Of a stretch of DNA of 40,730 nt, positions 26,990 through 36,479 are shown one piece after another. The translations under genes were made by a program, and so were the position numbers. Position 1 is the stretch's first letter, and every line of letters begins with the position of its first letter. Source of the DNA: Bacteroidaceae bacterium (GTDB lineage: Bacteria; Bacteroidota; Bacteroidia; Bacteroidales; Bacteroidaceae); NCBI GenBank assembly GCA_017621515.1, contig JAGASY010000132.1, positions 1 to 40,730 of the forward strand, in the 5' to 3' direction. The notes under the pieces are model-generated. The model was not told the DNA's origin, did not search any database, and saw only the letters and a list, made by a program, of their open reading frames with translations.

Positions 26990-27343
26990 TCAATCTACCA
27001 CACGGTTGGTCTCAGAATCCGGGAACACCACTTTCGGGACAAAAGTTTTAGCTTCTTCAAAATCCATCAAGGCATAAGCTATGATTATCACAATGTCGCC
27101 AACCTGCACCTTACGTGCCGCCGCACCATTGAGACAAATACACCCAGAACCTCTTTCGCCCTTAATGATGTATGTCTCAAAGCGTTCACCATTGTTGTTA
27201 TCTACAATCTGCACTTTCTCGCCAGCAATCAAGTTTGCAGCATCCATCAAATCCTCATCTATAGTTATGCTGCCCATATAGTTCAGATTAGCTTCCGTAA
27301 CCTTGACGCAATGCAGCTTCGATTTCATTACTTCTATCATCAT
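26990..27343 (-). CDS. panD: aspartate 1-decarboxylase
   Basis: A pyruvoyl enzyme making beta-alanine from aspartate for pantothenate. With the start at 27343 it has 117 residues and the self-cleavage site Gly24-Ser25 in NYMGSITID. The N-terminal [18 protein letters not shown] and the [21 protein letters not shown] region (conserved in the family) are intact. An ATG at 27379 is in frame but would overlap panC and add 12 unrelated residues. It lies 16 nt behind panC on the minus strand and is cotranscribed, so beta-alanine and its condensing enzyme are made together. Confidence 0.95.
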   Translation of the reverse strand: MMIEVMKSKLHCVKVTEANLNYMGSITIDEDLMDAANLIAGEKVQIVDNNNGERFETYIIKGERGSGCICLNGAAARKVQVGDIVIIIAYALMDFEEAKTFVPKVVFPDSETNRVVD

Positions 27344-27359
27344 GAGCCTGCTGTGATTT

Positions 27360-28211
27360 TTATGCTTTATACTTGACATTATCTATCAGACGGACAGGTA
27401 TCGAACCGCAGAATACAGTGATACATCCCACTATATAGTCAGCATCCTCCCACGAAGAAAGACTCTTCAAAGAGTTGCCATCTACAATTTCATAATACTG
27501 CACCTCCAGTCCTTCCACCGCATTGATTGTATCTACAACCCACTGCTTTGTCTCAAAAAGAGTGTGGGACTTGGCATATTCCAAACTCTCAAAAAGAGTC
27601 TTCGAGATATTGAGTGCAATCTGTCTCTCACCGTCAGTCAGTAACATATTCCGGCTGCTCAGAGCAAGTCCGTCTTTTTCTCTGACAATCGGACACGGAC
27701 ATATCTCCAAAGGATATTTCTTGTCAGCCACCATAGCCTTGATTACAGCCACCTGCTGGAAATCCTTCTCGCCAAAGTAGGCACGATCCGGCTCCACAAA
27801 CATAAACAACTTGCTTACAATCTGGCACACACCATTGAAATGCCCGGGACGAAAAGCACCTTCCATCACAATATCTGTCGGAGGATAGCTAAATGTACGT
27901 GTATCCGGTTCAGGATAGATTTCTTCCACCGATGGAGCAAATACAAGTGTCGCTCCCATAGCTTCAAGCAGCTTACAGTCGGCTTCAAGAGTACGAGGAT
28001 ACTTTTCAAGATCGTTTTTGTCGTTAAATTGAGTAGGATTGACAAAAACACTAACGACAGTAACGTCGTTTTCTTTAACGCTTCTGCTCACAAGAGAAGC
28101 ATGTCCTTCGTGGAGAGCACCCATCGTAGGCACCAACCCCACTTTTTTGTTGTCAGCTCTGAAAACTTTCAGTTTGTCTTTCAGTTCCTTAACTGTACTA
28201 ACGATTTCCAT
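27360..28211 (-). CDS. panC: pantothenate synthetase
   Basis: Joins pantoate and beta-alanine with ATP to form pantothenate. 283 residues. It shows the nucleotide-binding [14 protein letters not shown] near residue 28, [21 protein letters not shown], and [18 protein letters not shown], then [15 protein letters not shown]. These are all family hallmarks and the length is normal. It is followed by panD on the same strand. A near-consensus -7 box (minus strand TTACTTTG, 28280-28287) lies about 70 nt upstream. panB is not in the window. Confidence 0.96.
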   Translation of the reverse strand: MEIVSTVKELKDKLKVFRADNKKVGLVPTMGALHEGHASLVSRSVKENDVTVVSVFVNPTQFNDKNDLEKYPRTLEADCKLLEAMGATLVFAPSVEEIYPEPDTRTFSYPPTDIVMEGAFRPGHFNGVCQIVSKLFMFVEPDRAYFGEKDFQQVAVIKAMVADKKYPLEICPCPIVREKDGLALSSRNMLLTDGERQIALNISKTLFESLEYAKSHTLFETKQWVVDTINAVEGLEVQYYEIVDGNSLKSLSSWEDADYIVGCITVFCGSIPVRLIDNVKYKA

Positions 28212-28403
28212 TTCTTTTTTTCTTTTGAAACTTGCGATTAGTTTTCTTATCTTAGCTTCGTTTCTTCAAATTCAAGGTGCAAAGTAACGTATTATTTGGG
28301 AGACTATAAAACTTTTCTGTCAAAAAATACTCTACGAACCCAAGCCCGATACCAATATTTTCACAAATAAAATTCCCTACAGAAAACCATAAACCATTTA
28401 CAT

Positions 28404-29132
28404 TTAAGGAGCAGCAAACACTTCAGCCAAAATTCCAGCAGACGAAATAATGAAAGATATAGGAGTGGAAGCATCCACACAATCCCGCATCCGTTCACAA
28501 TTCTTACCTATATTCTTCAATGTATCTATCACTTCTTTCTTAGATTCTCCCAATACAGGAATCAAAAGCGGTGCTCCACACAATATAGACTTGCCAGTCA
28601 TGGTGATGCGGAACATACGTGTCTCCGGATGACGCGACACAGCATAGAGTCTTTCGTCCGTTAACAAATATCTGCAACCCGGAAATATAGATGCCGTATG
28701 CATATCCTCCCCCACTCCAAGTATTATGCAGTCGAAGAAAGGGACATTTTTCCTCAAAAGCATCAGTCTTCTGATTTCAGACTCATACCTTTCCGCTTCC
28801 GTTTCCGGAACATTCTCTCCCCATATTCGATGAATATTCTCCGAACATATACCAAGAGGCATGAACAATTGTTCATTGGCATGACGATAGTTGCTATCAG
28901 CACTATCAGGAGCTACACAACGTTCATCAACCCAAAAGAAGTGAATCTGCCGCCAATCTATCTTCTCAGAATATTCTCGTACCCACAATTTAAAAACTTC
29001 AATTGCAGTATTCCCACCAGACAGGGCAAGATTAAAAACTTCATCTTTACCTTTCTCTGACATGCACGATATGAGACGTTGTGTCAGTGCATGTATCACC
29101 TCCGTAGTATTTGAATATTGTCTGAACATCAT
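28404..29132 (-). CDS. pgl: 6-phosphogluconolactonase
   Basis: Hydrolyses 6-phosphogluconolactone in the oxidative pentose-phosphate pathway. 242 residues of the glucosamine-6-phosphate isomerase/6PGL fold. It shows NLALSGGNTAIEVFK, the HFFWVDERCV active-site strand, and CIILGVGEDMHTASIFPG. The last matches the G-x-G-D/E-D-G-H-T-A-S motif except that Met replaces the usual Gly before His. The partner zwf gene, often adjacent, is not next to it here. It ends 192 nt upstream of panC, in which nothing but the panC promoter region is seen. Confidence 0.9.
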   Translation of the reverse strand: MMFRQYSNTTEVIHALTQRLISCMSEKGKDEVFNLALSGGNTAIEVFKLWVREYSEKIDWRQIHFFWVDERCVAPDSADSNYRHANEQLFMPLGICSENIHRIWGENVPETEAERYESEIRRLMLLRKNVPFFDCIILGVGEDMHTASIFPGCRYLLTDERLYAVSRHPETRMFRITMTGKSILCGAPLLIPVLGESKKEVIDTLKNIGKNCERMRDCVDASTPISFIISSAGILAEVFAAP

Positions 29133-29270
29133 ATAAATCAGAATTTATGGTAATCTGAAAATATCAAAACGATTCACCCTTGTTTTTGTTCAGATTTTCA
29201 AGCAAAACAAGAGGCTTACTTTTAAGAAACTGAATATTTATTACAGTTCCTATTGTCATTTGTGAGTGTT

Positions 29271-31174
29271 GTTTCAATTCCATAAGGTACAATTAAAAGA
29301 AGGCAGCATCTAAGGCGGCGGATAAGGCAGCATCTAATTTCAATTCCATAAGGTACAATTAAAAGCAGGTAAGGAGTTAAGCGGATGCAAGGAACTACGC
29401 AATTTCAATTCCATAAGGTACAATTAAAAGCCAGACTTGCTACAAACAAAAGATATGTACTTATATTTCAATTCCATAAGGTACAATTAAAAGCGCTATG
29501 AAAGAAATGTATGAAAAACAAAATCAAATTTCAATTCCATAAGGTACAATTAAAAGCGGTTGACCTGTCACAAATGACTGACTGTAAGGTGATTTCAATT
29601 CCATAAGGTACAATTAAAAGCTCAGGATTCAGGTGTTAAGCCTGATGGTATTTTATTTCAATTCCATAAGGTACAATTAAAAGCTATAGGTTATAACGGT
29701 ACTCAATTTAATTGATTAATTTCAATTCCATAAGGTACAATTAAAAGCTTAAGTCTGACATTCGTTTTACTGATAAGTCTATTGATTTCAATTCCATAAG
29801 GTACAATTAAAAGCGTTTATTTAAGAAAATGGATTAATTCTATTAAAATATTTCAATTCCATAAGGTACAATTAAAAGGGAACCTCGCGGGCTAAAATTC
29901 AAAAGTCACATTCGAATTTCAATTCCATAAGGTACAATTAAAAGAATGATCCATATCATTAGAGGTCACCTGAAATATTATTTCAATTCCATAAGGTACA
30001 ATTAAAAGCTCTGTTTCCCCGAATGCTCCGAATACACCTCAATACATTTCAATTCCATAAGGTACAATTAAAAGCATAACGAATAGCTTGACAACCGAGT
30101 TTATCGAATTCATTTCAATTCCATAAGGTACAATTAAAAGAAATCCTTTTTTAACAAATAATAACGAAATTGTCCTATTTCAATTCCATAAGATACAATT
30201 AAAAGACTTATAATCGAATATTTCAAGTTACGTCTAATGACAATTTCAATTCCATAAGGTACAATTAAAAGACGGCTTATCGTGTTTCTCAGATTGTTAA
30301 TAGTTACATTTCAATTCCATAAGGTACAATTAAAAGATTTACTTTTTCAGAAATTAATCTTTAACGCATTAATTTCAATTCCATAAGGTACAATTAAAAG
30401 GAGCGTAATAATCAATATAATACGCTCGCTTCTCAAAATTTCAATTCCATAAGGTACAATTAAAAGCAAGTTATGCCCGAAGATGCTTTCGCACAAGCTT
30501 TATTTCAATTCCATAAGGTACAATTAAAAGGTGGAGGACAAAGACCTTTATGACGCATTCCTGTGTATTTCAATTCCATAAGGTACAATTAAAAGTAACC
30601 GCGACAACCCTAAAAACGGCACGAACAATAATTTCAATTCCATAAGGTACAATTAAAAGCATGTACGACAGCGATATAATTGCTAACCAAATGATTTCAA
30701 TTCCATAAGGTACAATTAAAAGGATACTCTGACCTATCTTGACCTGTCCAGCAAGAGTATTTCAATTCCATAAGGTACAATTAAAAGGACATGAAAACAA
30801 TTCAAAGTTCACAAATAAAGAGTATTTCAATTCCATAAGGTACAATTAAAAGTTATATCTGTATCTTTGCACTCGTAATCCTTCCATATTTCAATTCCAT
30901 AAGGTACAATTAAAAGTCGGATCAGCTTCATTTTGCTGTAGAAGTTCCAGATTTCAATTCCATAAGGTACAATTAAAAGAGGCTCACGATGCCGCGCTTG
31001 CCGACGGCTACGGGAATTTCAATTCCATAAGGTACAATTAAAAGAAATGAGATTAGGGGCTACAAGTTTAAATATGTTAGCATTTCAATTCCATAAGGTA
31101 CAATTAAAAGAGAGTAAACAAAGTATGTACATTCCATGCTGTTATATTTCAATTCCATAAGGTACAATTAAAAG
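29271..31174 (-). CRISPR. type I-B CRISPR array, 30 repeats and 29 spacers
   Basis: Thirty 29-nt repeats, each beginning ATTTCAATTCC and ending GGTACAATTAAAAG on the plus strand, are separated by 29 spacers of 34-37 nt. On the minus strand each repeat ends ATTGAAAT, the 8-nt 5' handle expected of type I-B crRNAs, so transcription is right-to-left, in the same direction as the cas genes. The first repeat (29271) starts with G instead of A and lies at the leader-distal end. The repeat at 30177 has GATAC in place of GGTAC. The leader and newest spacers are therefore at the right, next to cas2. No target can be named from sequence alone. Confidence 0.98.
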
Positions 31175-31389
31175 TCCTCAACAAACATAATACATTTCAT
31201 TTATGTTCAAGAACTTACATGAAGCAAAGGTACAAAATTTTACTGAGAAAATTGTCGATATACAATTATAAAAAAACACCTGACTTACGACAATCCTGTA
31301 TCTATCTCATTTTCAGCATGTCAAAGAACGCATTCAAATATGAAGATGGTACGTGAAAGCACTCAACACCTCCACCGACAACTTTTCTG
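31175..31389 (-). promoter_or_regulatory. CRISPR leader with a -7 box
   Basis: The AT-rich stretch between cas2 and the first leader-side repeat carries TACCTTTG on the minus strand at 31225-31232, an exact Bacteroidetes -7 box. It would start transcription near 31218, about 44 nt before the first repeat. No convincing -33 box was found. New spacers should be inserted at 31174. Confidence 0.6.
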
Positions 31390-31653
31390 TTATAGAAAAA
31401 CATCAGTCTCGCCCCGCTCCCGTCCCACGATTTCCTTCTCCATCCAATTTTTATCCCTCCCTTTAAACAGGATTATACTATCCTCCTCTTTTTTCATAAA
31501 ACGCTCTGCACTCATCAACAACTCCTTCAGCTGCACAGCCGAAATCTCTCCTTCAAATACAGAGTTCTGCACCCAACATAAATATTTCCGGCACAACTTT
31601 AACATCTTACCAACACGTTTCTCACCAAAATCATATACTAATATAACATACAT
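31390..31653 (-). CDS. cas2: CRISPR-associated endoribonuclease-fold protein Cas2
   Basis: 87 residues from the ATG at 31653 (TTG and GTG codons just upstream are less likely starts). It has the ferredoxin-like beta1 strand MYVILVYDFGEKRV with the conserved Asp8, then KYLCWVQNSVFEGEI, typical of Cas2. With Cas1 it forms the spacer-integration complex; Cas2 is structural there. Its start shares one base with the cas1 stop (TGATG), so translation is coupled. It is the last gene before the leader and array. Confidence 0.95.
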   Translation of the reverse strand: MYVILVYDFGEKRVGKMLKLCRKYLCWVQNSVFEGEISAVQLKELLMSAERFMKKEEDSIILFKGRDKNWMEKEIVGRERGETDVFL

Positions 31654-32657
31654 CACCAATACATTTTAAAAGGTTTATATTCTTCAATCTTAAGCAAATG
31701 CTTCGCCAATTTATAACACTCCAACTTTATCAAATGGCGATAGCTCACATTCCTATTCAAATGACGATGCTGAAAAGTCTCTGTCATTCTATCTTCTATC
31801 GCTTTCACGAATATCTTCTTTCCAGCATTATTCAACACACACTTATTCAGATGCCTATCAAAATGTTTAGACTGTATTTCTTTCTTATTCAAAACCTTGA
31901 ATATAACCCTATCCACAATAATCGGCTTGAATATCTCCGCCATATCTAAAGCCAAAGAATACCGACGTTCCCCCGGAGTATGCAAATAACTGATTGTAGG
32001 GTTTAACTGTGTTTGATGTATCGCACGCAAACACATTGTATAACACATCATATTACCAAACGAAATCAAAGCATTCACTTCATTCCGAGGAGGCTGTTTT
32101 GTACGGACTCCCATCTCAAAATCATTCAATATCAAGTCAAAGGCATCGTAATAGTTTTGACGAATCATCCCTTCTATTCCCATCAGTTCTTCTACAGAAG
32201 TAGTCGAAGCAATCTGTCCGCCAAGCCCTTTCATCTTCTCCATAATATCTTCCAGGTCCTTTCCACGTCGATTATAGTATTGCAAATTTTTCAACATATT
32301 ATTCGCTGCTCCTTCTATAAACTTCTGTGCAATCGCCACACGTTGTTTCTTATTCTGATAAGCAGCCGTTTGCGCCAGCAACATACGCCCCGAAAGCAAA
32401 AAGTCCCTCGGCATAAACGAACCCGTATAATTCTCATAATAATCGAAAAAATGCACTGCAATATCTTTCTGTCCTAAAAAGTTATATAAAGCACTGTTAG
32501 CTCTCAACGAACCAAACACATAAAACTCGCCAATGTCCTCCACAGGCAAATAACGAGTCTGGACCACCCGCCCATCCTCATCGTATGCCATAAACTTCAG
32601 CGTATTATCCTTGCGCTCCATTTCGCCCGGATTAAACAAATAATAAGTCTTTTTCAT
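31653..32657 (-). CDS. cas1: CRISPR-associated endonuclease Cas1 (type I-B)
   Basis: 334 residues. The integrase subunit of the adaptation complex. An N-terminal beta-sandwich (about 1-75) is followed by the catalytic helical domain with metal ligands Glu162 (MGIEGMIRQNYY), His226 (TISYLHTPGE) and an acidic residue at Asp238 or Glu241 (SLALDMAEIFKP). It opens MKKTYYLFNPGEMERKDNTL, typical of the Cas1b group. It overlaps cas4 by 4 nt (ATGA) and cas2 by 1 nt, so the adaptation genes are translated as a block. Intact and of normal length. Confidence 0.97.
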   Translation of the reverse strand: MKKTYYLFNPGEMERKDNTLKFMAYDEDGRVVQTRYLPVEDIGEFYVFGSLRANSALYNFLGQKDIAVHFFDYYENYTGSFMPRDFLLSGRMLLAQTAAYQNKKQRVAIAQKFIEGAANNMLKNLQYYNRRGKDLEDIMEKMKGLGGQIASTTSVEELMGIEGMIRQNYYDAFDLILNDFEMGVRTKQPPRNEVNALISFGNMMCYTMCLRAIHQTQLNPTISYLHTPGERRYSLALDMAEIFKPIIVDRVIFKVLNKKEIQSKHFDRHLNKCVLNNAGKKIFVKAIEDRMTETFQHRHLNRNVSYRHLIKLECYKLAKHLLKIEEYKPFKMYW

Positions 32658-33169
32658 TCTTCCTCCTCTCCACTAAAACAAAAATCATAATAACTACAAT
32701 TACGGCAAATCCCTTTACGCACACATGGCACAGGACATTCATCCGAAGACAGAATCATTTCTATATCCTCAGCCATACGCTCTATTTCCTCACGATCAAC
32801 ATCCGACAGTATTACATCCGAAGTTTTCCGAAGTAGAGGATATTCCAGCACACCCGTAACTCCGTCTATACCATTACGTTCAAACACATAAATATAATAC
32901 TTAAGCTGCCATTCGTGAGCAATCTCCACCTTGTTCGATTTCTTTATCTCATGGATAACCCGATTCCTCACGTCATAAAAGTCAACCTTAATGCCTCCCA
33001 ACTCCACCTCTTCATACTTTACTGAACGCTGTGGATAAGAATCCTCATGCACTAACTTTCCTTCATACACCAAATCAGATGTATGCTCCATATTGATACC
33101 ATTTCCAAACAGCCACAATTTTCTTCGGCATATTTGATAATAATTAAAGTGTGTTCCGGTTATAATCAT
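32654..33169 (-). CDS. cas4: CRISPR-associated exonuclease Cas4
   Basis: 171 residues from the ATG at 33169, where the family start MIITGTHFNYYQICRRKLWLF begins; an ATG at 33211 adds 14 residues of relic sequence. It has the iron-sulfur cysteines Cys14 and Cys155/Cys158/Cys164 (GICRNCSYYDFC), and RecB-like nuclease residues Asp63 and Glu74-x-Lys76 (HEIKKS). Cas4 trims prespacers and selects the PAM for Cas1-Cas2. It lies just after the rhuM-like relic, and its upstream region overlaps the end of that relic's reading frame. Confidence 0.95.
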   Translation of the reverse strand: MIITGTHFNYYQICRRKLWLFGNGINMEHTSDLVYEGKLVHEDSYPQRSVKYEEVELGGIKVDFYDVRNRVIHEIKKSNKVEIAHEWQLKYYIYVFERNGIDGVTGVLEYPLLRKTSDVILSDVDREEIERMAEDIEMILSSDECPVPCVRKGICRNCSYYDFCFSGEEEE

Positions 33170-33221
33170 ACATTCTTTATTTTTAGAGTTTCTTTCTGCA
33201 TCCGCCCGCATAGCAAGAACA

Positions 33222-33521
33222 GAACACCATGTACTCCACGCACTCGATAGCCTATGACAAGCATCATTTCCAGTGAATAGAAAGTCTCATTATATTGCTT
33301 TCCTCAGCAGTTGTCAAATAGTCTTTGACAACTGAATTTGCATCTAACTCTTTCTCTTTTAGCATATTAATTATATGATAACTGATACTTTGTTTGGAGG
33401 TTCCAAAAAGTTCGGCAATCTGTTGTTGACTCAGCCAAATCTTTCCATCTTTGGCATACAGGGCAACGGAGGCTTTGCCGTCCATTGTACTGTAGATGAT
33501 TATATTGTTTTGGTCGTTCAT
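33222..33521 (-). pseudogene. frameshifted and truncated RhuM-like protein inside the cas operon
   Basis: The first frame, from the ATG at 33521, encodes DGKASVALYAKDGKIWLSQQ, then IAELFGTSKQSISYHI and DYLTTAE, the N-terminal part of the virulence-RhuM family with its helix-turn-helix-like segment. At about 33300 the frame shifts. The next frame continues the same family with GKQYNETFYSLEMMLVIGYR and VRGVHGVLF, ending near 33222, where a single missing base would restore a DGKQY join. In its present frame it makes an 85-residue peptide. Its start overlaps the cas3 stop (ATGA). RhuM-family genes are often found in defence and mobile regions; the function is unclear. Confidence 0.75.
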
Positions 33522-35809
33522 AAGATTAAATCATCTACTATTAATTTATTTTCTACTGGCATATCCATTCGTAAACCATATTCGTTATCATAATGGCATT
33601 TTATGATATAAACGTTCTTATCAACTACTTTTTCATCTGATTCATACGCAAAACTTTGCCTATATATACTACCGTCTTTTTGCATATACATCCATCGTCC
33701 TTTACGTATAGAGACCAGCAGACTATCAGCTTTTATAAATTGTAATTCATTTAAATAATCTTGATATTCTCTTTTTAACTCCTCCGGCAAAACTTTAATT
33801 CCTTCAAATTGCCGATAAAAAGCATCCTCTTTATTCTCATCATAATGTAAAGGTGAAAGGGTCGTTTGTATTTCGTTCATCAGTAATTTATAAATCCTAT
33901 CATATTCCTTCTGTTGCTTTTCACTCCAAGAAGGATAGACATAATCTATATATTGCTGATATAAAGATTCCTGCAAGATACCTTCATGACTCTTTTCCAC
34001 GTTTTCCAATACAAGTAAAGAACGTTCTACAATGGATGAATCATAAATACGTTTGTCATTCTCGTCGGCAGTGTTAAAAACATGACATAATGAAAGTCCT
34101 TTCTGACGCTTACGGTTCACACGTCCAAAGCGTTGTATCAAAGCATCCAAAGGAGCCGGTTCTGTATAGATTGTGTCATAATCAATATCAAGACTGACTT
34201 CAATTGCCTGCGTTCCAATCAGAAGTTGAACGTCTTCTTTCTGCAATTTCTGTTCGATAAGAAAACGGTCACGAGCATTAAAAGAACCATGCAAGAGAAG
34301 TTTCTCTCCACTACAAGATAAACACTGATAAACTAATTGGGATTGAGCAATAGTATTGCAAACAACGATGACTTTTTTCCCGGCATCAATATCTTCCTGT
34401 ATCAACGATAATGAATCCAAGAGCAAACCATTTTCTACTTTCACTCGATGCCTATTAAACACTGAATATAAAGTTTTATCTGCTACAATATGATTATATG
34501 TACCCAATGCCTTGCCTAATATTTCTAACATGAAAGATGGTAATGTTGCTGTCATAACAAAACAATGCACCTTCATAAAGCGAGTACAAAATTCAATAAA
34601 TACGATTATCTGTGCAAACAGTTCACTATCATAAGCATGTATTTCATCAAATATCAAATAGCCACCACACCATTCAACCATTCCTTTTTCAAAACCTTTC
34701 AACCCAAACAGGTGTCTTAATAATTGGAATGGTGTAACAATCTTTAAAGGAGTCACCAATGTGCGGAAATCTTTAAGTAGTAGTTCCTTGCATTTAGCCC
34801 CATTATCAGCTGATTCAAATTTAGCTTCTATATATTGAGCTAATTTACCATGCAACATCCCCACATAAGAATTACCTTCTTGAGAAATACCAAATTTAAT
34901 GTTCAAACGTTCATACATGGCATTGATGGAAGCAGTATAAGGCAATATATAAAAAACTCTCCCTTCTCCATGAGTTTCTAATTGCTTCTTCAACCATAAC
35001 AATGCAGATTCCGTTTTTCCCGAACCTGTAGGAGCAGATAATATAGAATTACCGGAACTCAAAGAAGACTGATTCTGATGCTTATATAAGGGATAATCGT
35101 ATAGAAAAGAGAAGTCCGCATCTGACATATTATTGACTTTCAGTATTCCGGCAGAAGCCAAATGATCACATTGTTTTACGAAACCGACCAATAAAAGATA
35201 GAGAACAAAACAATTAGCATCATTACTTAAAGCAACATTCTGCTCTGAGATGCACTTTACCACCTTATTTATATCAATACTGCTTAATGACTCTGCATCC
35301 AATCCATATTCTCTCAATATCTTCCAAGTCTTATTTTTTAACAACAAATTACACTCAGAATCATAAGCGGAGATACCATTTCCCTGATTAAAAGAAATCC
35401 AATTTTCATCTTCATTCACTATATAATTATGTGACACAAATCCCTGTATTCCCTCTATAGATTTATGATGTCCGATTACAGCATACTGCAATAACGCTTT
35501 CTTTTCTTTTGGGAGATTTGACTGATGGATATAATTCAAAGAGAAAAGTTCGTGACGCTGGCTCTTCCAGTTATTTCTATGTCCATACAGTAACTTTTGA
35601 AACTCTTTATGAGACTTTCCTGTATCATGAAAAATAAGAGCAAAGCGAAGCAGTTCCCAAAACTCACATTCATTTTGCAAAGGAATGTTTTGGAAGCAAA
35701 GCTTTAGTCTGCTTAATACATTCAAGCAGTCATCTATATGTTGTTTGAGAGTTGTTTCAGGTTCCGACTTTGCCAGAACCTGAAAGTCCTCTTTCCTTAT
35801 ATTATTCAT
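33518..35809 (-). CDS. cas3: CRISPR-associated helicase-nuclease Cas3 (type I-B)
   Basis: 763 residues. The N-terminal HD nuclease has His24, His61-Asp62 (LIFHDTGKSHKEF), His86, His114-His115 (VIGHHKS) and Asp215. The C-terminal superfamily-2 helicase has Walker A SAPTGSGKTES (258-268), DEIH (388-391), VMTATLP, the EVSLDID motif and the QRFGRVNRK motif VI. Cas3 is recruited by Cascade and degrades target DNA. It overlaps cas5 by 8 nt upstream and the rhuM-like relic by 4 nt downstream. All catalytic motifs are intact, so interference should work. Confidence 0.97.
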   Translation of the reverse strand: MNNIRKEDFQVLAKSEPETTLKQHIDDCLNVLSRLKLCFQNIPLQNECEFWELLRFALIFHDTGKSHKEFQKLLYGHRNNWKSQRHELFSLNYIHQSNLPKEKKALLQYAVIGHHKSIEGIQGFVSHNYIVNEDENWISFNQGNGISAYDSECNLLLKNKTWKILREYGLDAESLSSIDINKVVKCISEQNVALSNDANCFVLYLLLVGFVKQCDHLASAGILKVNNMSDADFSFLYDYPLYKHQNQSSLSSGNSILSAPTGSGKTESALLWLKKQLETHGEGRVFYILPYTASINAMYERLNIKFGISQEGNSYVGMLHGKLAQYIEAKFESADNGAKCKELLLKDFRTLVTPLKIVTPFQLLRHLFGLKGFEKGMVEWCGGYLIFDEIHAYDSELFAQIIVFIEFCTRFMKVHCFVMTATLPSFMLEILGKALGTYNHIVADKTLYSVFNRHRVKVENGLLLDSLSLIQEDIDAGKKVIVVCNTIAQSQLVYQCLSCSGEKLLLHGSFNARDRFLIEQKLQKEDVQLLIGTQAIEVSLDIDYDTIYTEPAPLDALIQRFGRVNRKRQKGLSLCHVFNTADENDKRIYDSSIVERSLLVLENVEKSHEGILQESLYQQYIDYVYPSWSEKQQKEYDRIYKLLMNEIQTTLSPLHYDENKEDAFYRQFEGIKVLPEELKREYQDYLNELQFIKADSLLVSIRKGRWMYMQKDGSIYRQSFAYESDEKVVDKNVYIIKCHYDNEYGLRMDMPVENKLIVDDLIL

Positions 35810-36479
35810 CTGAAAAGTTCAACTGATGAAAATAAATATCAATATATTCACCTTTCACACAATCGCGATAAGCTGTTATAGAGGTCTTTAAATCACGAGA
35901 ATCATAAGATATAATGGAATAAGCCTGTGTACCAATATTCTTCCTCGGAATCGTATTAGTAAAATATGCAGGTAAGGCTTGTAAAATACCAGGTAAATGA
36001 TTCCCTTGAAATGGAATTACTTGTCCCTTTATCTTATCCGCATTTGTTTGTTCATCTAAATCGACCTCCTTTACTTCCTCTATCGTAGCTAAATCAGAAC
36101 TTCTTCCCATTAATACTGGATAGCACGGTGATGAGAACAAATTGACTAACTGTACATCCGTCAAATAAATGAATAAAGTACAATCATATAGAATTTCCCT
36201 ACGTATAACATTTGACTTCATTTTATTTTTAGGCACATCCTTTGCATCATCAAGCTCCACCTGATAAATTGTCTCCAGATCCGTAGTCTTTGCATCATAA
36301 GAGAAATAATAGCCAATAGTCAATTGTTTATGTTCTATGTATTTGCCCGCACATGCATTCATCAATCCCAATACCGTACTAACAGGAGGAACAGCCAATG
36401 TGGGCTGTACTCCTGATATAATGTTAGGATAGCGAAAACTCGCTGTCCAAGAAGTTATTTTAATACGGTATGCTTTCAT
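35802..36479 (-). CDS. cas5: Cascade subunit Cas5 (type I-B)
   Basis: 225 residues. RAMP-fold Cascade subunit that caps the 5' handle of the crRNA. It has the N-terminal KAYRIKITSWTASFRYPNII strand and the conserved PPVSTVLGLMNAC helix of the Cas5b/t group. Its start shares one base with the cas7 stop (TAATG). It lacks the short Gly-rich C-terminal loop of Cas6, so it is not the processing enzyme. The family is clear; the exact subtype rests on the neighbouring Cst-type genes. Confidence 0.92.
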   Translation of the reverse strand: MKAYRIKITSWTASFRYPNIISGVQPTLAVPPVSTVLGLMNACAGKYIEHKQLTIGYYFSYDAKTTDLETIYQVELDDAKDVPKNKMKSNVIRREILYDCTLFIYLTDVQLVNLFSSPCYPVLMGRSSDLATIEEVKEVDLDEQTNADKIKGQVIPFQGNHLPGILQALPAYFTNTIPRKNIGTQAYSIISYDSRDLKTSITAYRDCVKGEYIDIYFHQLNFSDE

